Part shown: one piece after another, positions 63,034 to 64,000 of the stretch
Position numbering within the stretch: the first letter of the stretch is position 1
Layout of the letters: each line of letters opens with the position of its first letter
Assembly: GCF_018691265.1 (NCBI RefSeq)
Contig: NW_024881282.1
Span: 25,632,899-25,696,898 of the forward strand
Direction of reading: 5' to 3'
Source of the DNA: Tyto alba
Lineage: Eukaryota > Chordata > Aves > Strigiformes > Tytonidae
Length of the DNA: 64,000 nt
Program-made: the position numbers and the translations under genes
Notes under the pieces: generated by a model
The model's input: the letters and a program-made list of their open reading frames with translations, nothing else
Database searches by the model: none
What the model was told of the DNA's origin: nothing

Positions 63034-64000
63034 GTAAGTTTTCAACCAAAATACTACAACTTGAGGAACAAATAAATTGCTCCTCATTTCCATTTCCTTT
63101 CATTTGGTTTCGCAAATTCGTGTAGAGGAGGCAGGAGGGGGAAATACATGCTTGAGTAGTGGAGACCTTGCCTTCCATAGGTTTGCAAGGTAGTTGTAGT
63201 GTTGAGAAGTTGCAATTGTGAGGATGGAATGTCAAATAGCAGATTTTTGTCTGGGGAATTTATCATAAAAATGAAACCTGAAAATTCTAAAGAACAGTGT
63301 TATTTTCTTTGGATAATGCAATTGATATCTAAATCAGAAACTTGAGGAAAATGTAGGGATGACCTTGTCCATGTAATCACGGTTTACAGTGGCATCTTAG
63401 TCATAAATTTTCTATCCTTTTTTTTTTTTTTTTGTCTGAACTCCATCAGCTGTTTCCTTTCCCTCAAGGCAGTGATTTAAATGCCATCTTCTTTTGGCTT
63501 GACTTTCTGAGGTAACTTATGACGATGGAATTGTCATAAACAATTCTAAACATTCTCAAATAGATATTCTCTCTTCAATTCACTGCATGTACATTCAGAA
63601 AAAGCTACAAATAAATTCAAATATTGTATACACATTTATAAATATAATTATTAAGGCAGTAAATGCAAATGCTTAAAAATGAGAAATCCAGATACGAGGT
63701 TCAGTTTCATTCTGGCATGGAATAGTATATGCTCGTGGTGGAACTTGGAATCTTTTAAGGAGAAATAATCATGAGATCCCTATCTTTTCATGCCAGTGCA
63801 TGAGGGGTGGTAGGAACTTATCTTTAGCTGTTCTACTTGTATTTCATCAATAGCACTGATAATTTTCTTCAAGCATAAACCACCACCTTGTGTTCTTTGT
63901 GAACACGGCTGTTGGTGTGGCAGATTGCATCAGGGAAATAAACTGCCTGAAAAAAAGGTGTTTTTCACCTGGGTTATTTCTGGCTAGATCACTTCCTTCG
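63034..64000 (+). other. NBEA: Start of the NBEA intron after exon C
   Basis: Begins with the donor GTAAGT and runs off the window. It is AT-rich with a 17-nt T-run at 63418-63434. No exon, LINE or LTR is recognised in it. Confidence 0.85.

Noticed and set aside
1..64000. CRISPR arrays, operons, phage or bacterial defence systems
   Set aside because: No direct-repeat and spacer structure, no prokaryotic gene density, and clear vertebrate exon/intron and retrotransposon content.

Overview
This window is vertebrate, almost certainly avian, nuclear DNA. It is AT-rich, CpG-poor and very sparse in coding sequence. CR1 non-LTR retrotransposons and ERVL-type solo LTRs of kinds typical of bird genomes occur throughout. 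The LTR types are ones I associate with neoavian birds rather than chicken, so a songbird, parrot or other neoavian is my best guess (inference). There are no bacterial-style operons, CRISPR arrays, rRNAs or recognisable tRNAs.

Only one host gene can be supported: neurobeachin (NBEA), on the + strand. Three consecutive internal coding exons lie near the right end (56164-56395, 62581-62681, 62938-63033). Their splice phases join correctly (232 nt, 101 nt, 96 nt) and together give 143 residues from the N-terminal alpha-helical (ARM-like) part of the protein. Everything left of 56164 is therefore read as part of the long intron upstream of this exon. The exon encoding the protein start is outside the window, and so is everything after residue ~240.

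Layout: 1-426 truncated minus-strand LTR; ~720-2464 plus-strand CR1 with a decayed reverse transcriptase; 3603-4163 intact plus-strand solo LTR with a 5-bp target duplication; 4164-15774 repeat-poor intron; 15775-17006 second RT-bearing CR1; 17007-24500 intron with a GC-richer patch at ~21940-22720; 24500-25257 CR1 3' end; 28571-28870 and 31514-32550 minus-strand CR1 pieces; CpG-rich patch at ~33840-34440; 37958-38566 ancient CR1; 45803-46331 solo LTR; 48121-49190 and 53664-54736 two related ~1.07-kb LTRs; small CR1 pieces around 50.2, 51.6 and 52.9 kb; then the NBEA exons.

I did not find a clear undescribed biological system. The items most worth a second look are: an NBEA-sense LTR with intact TATA and poly(A) signals; a long-R LTR family whose two copies keep the same reading frame open; a mosaic LTR terminus; two CpG/GC-rich patches of unknown origin in the intron; and an unrecognised antisense open segment at 61461-61739 bounded by splice-like signals.
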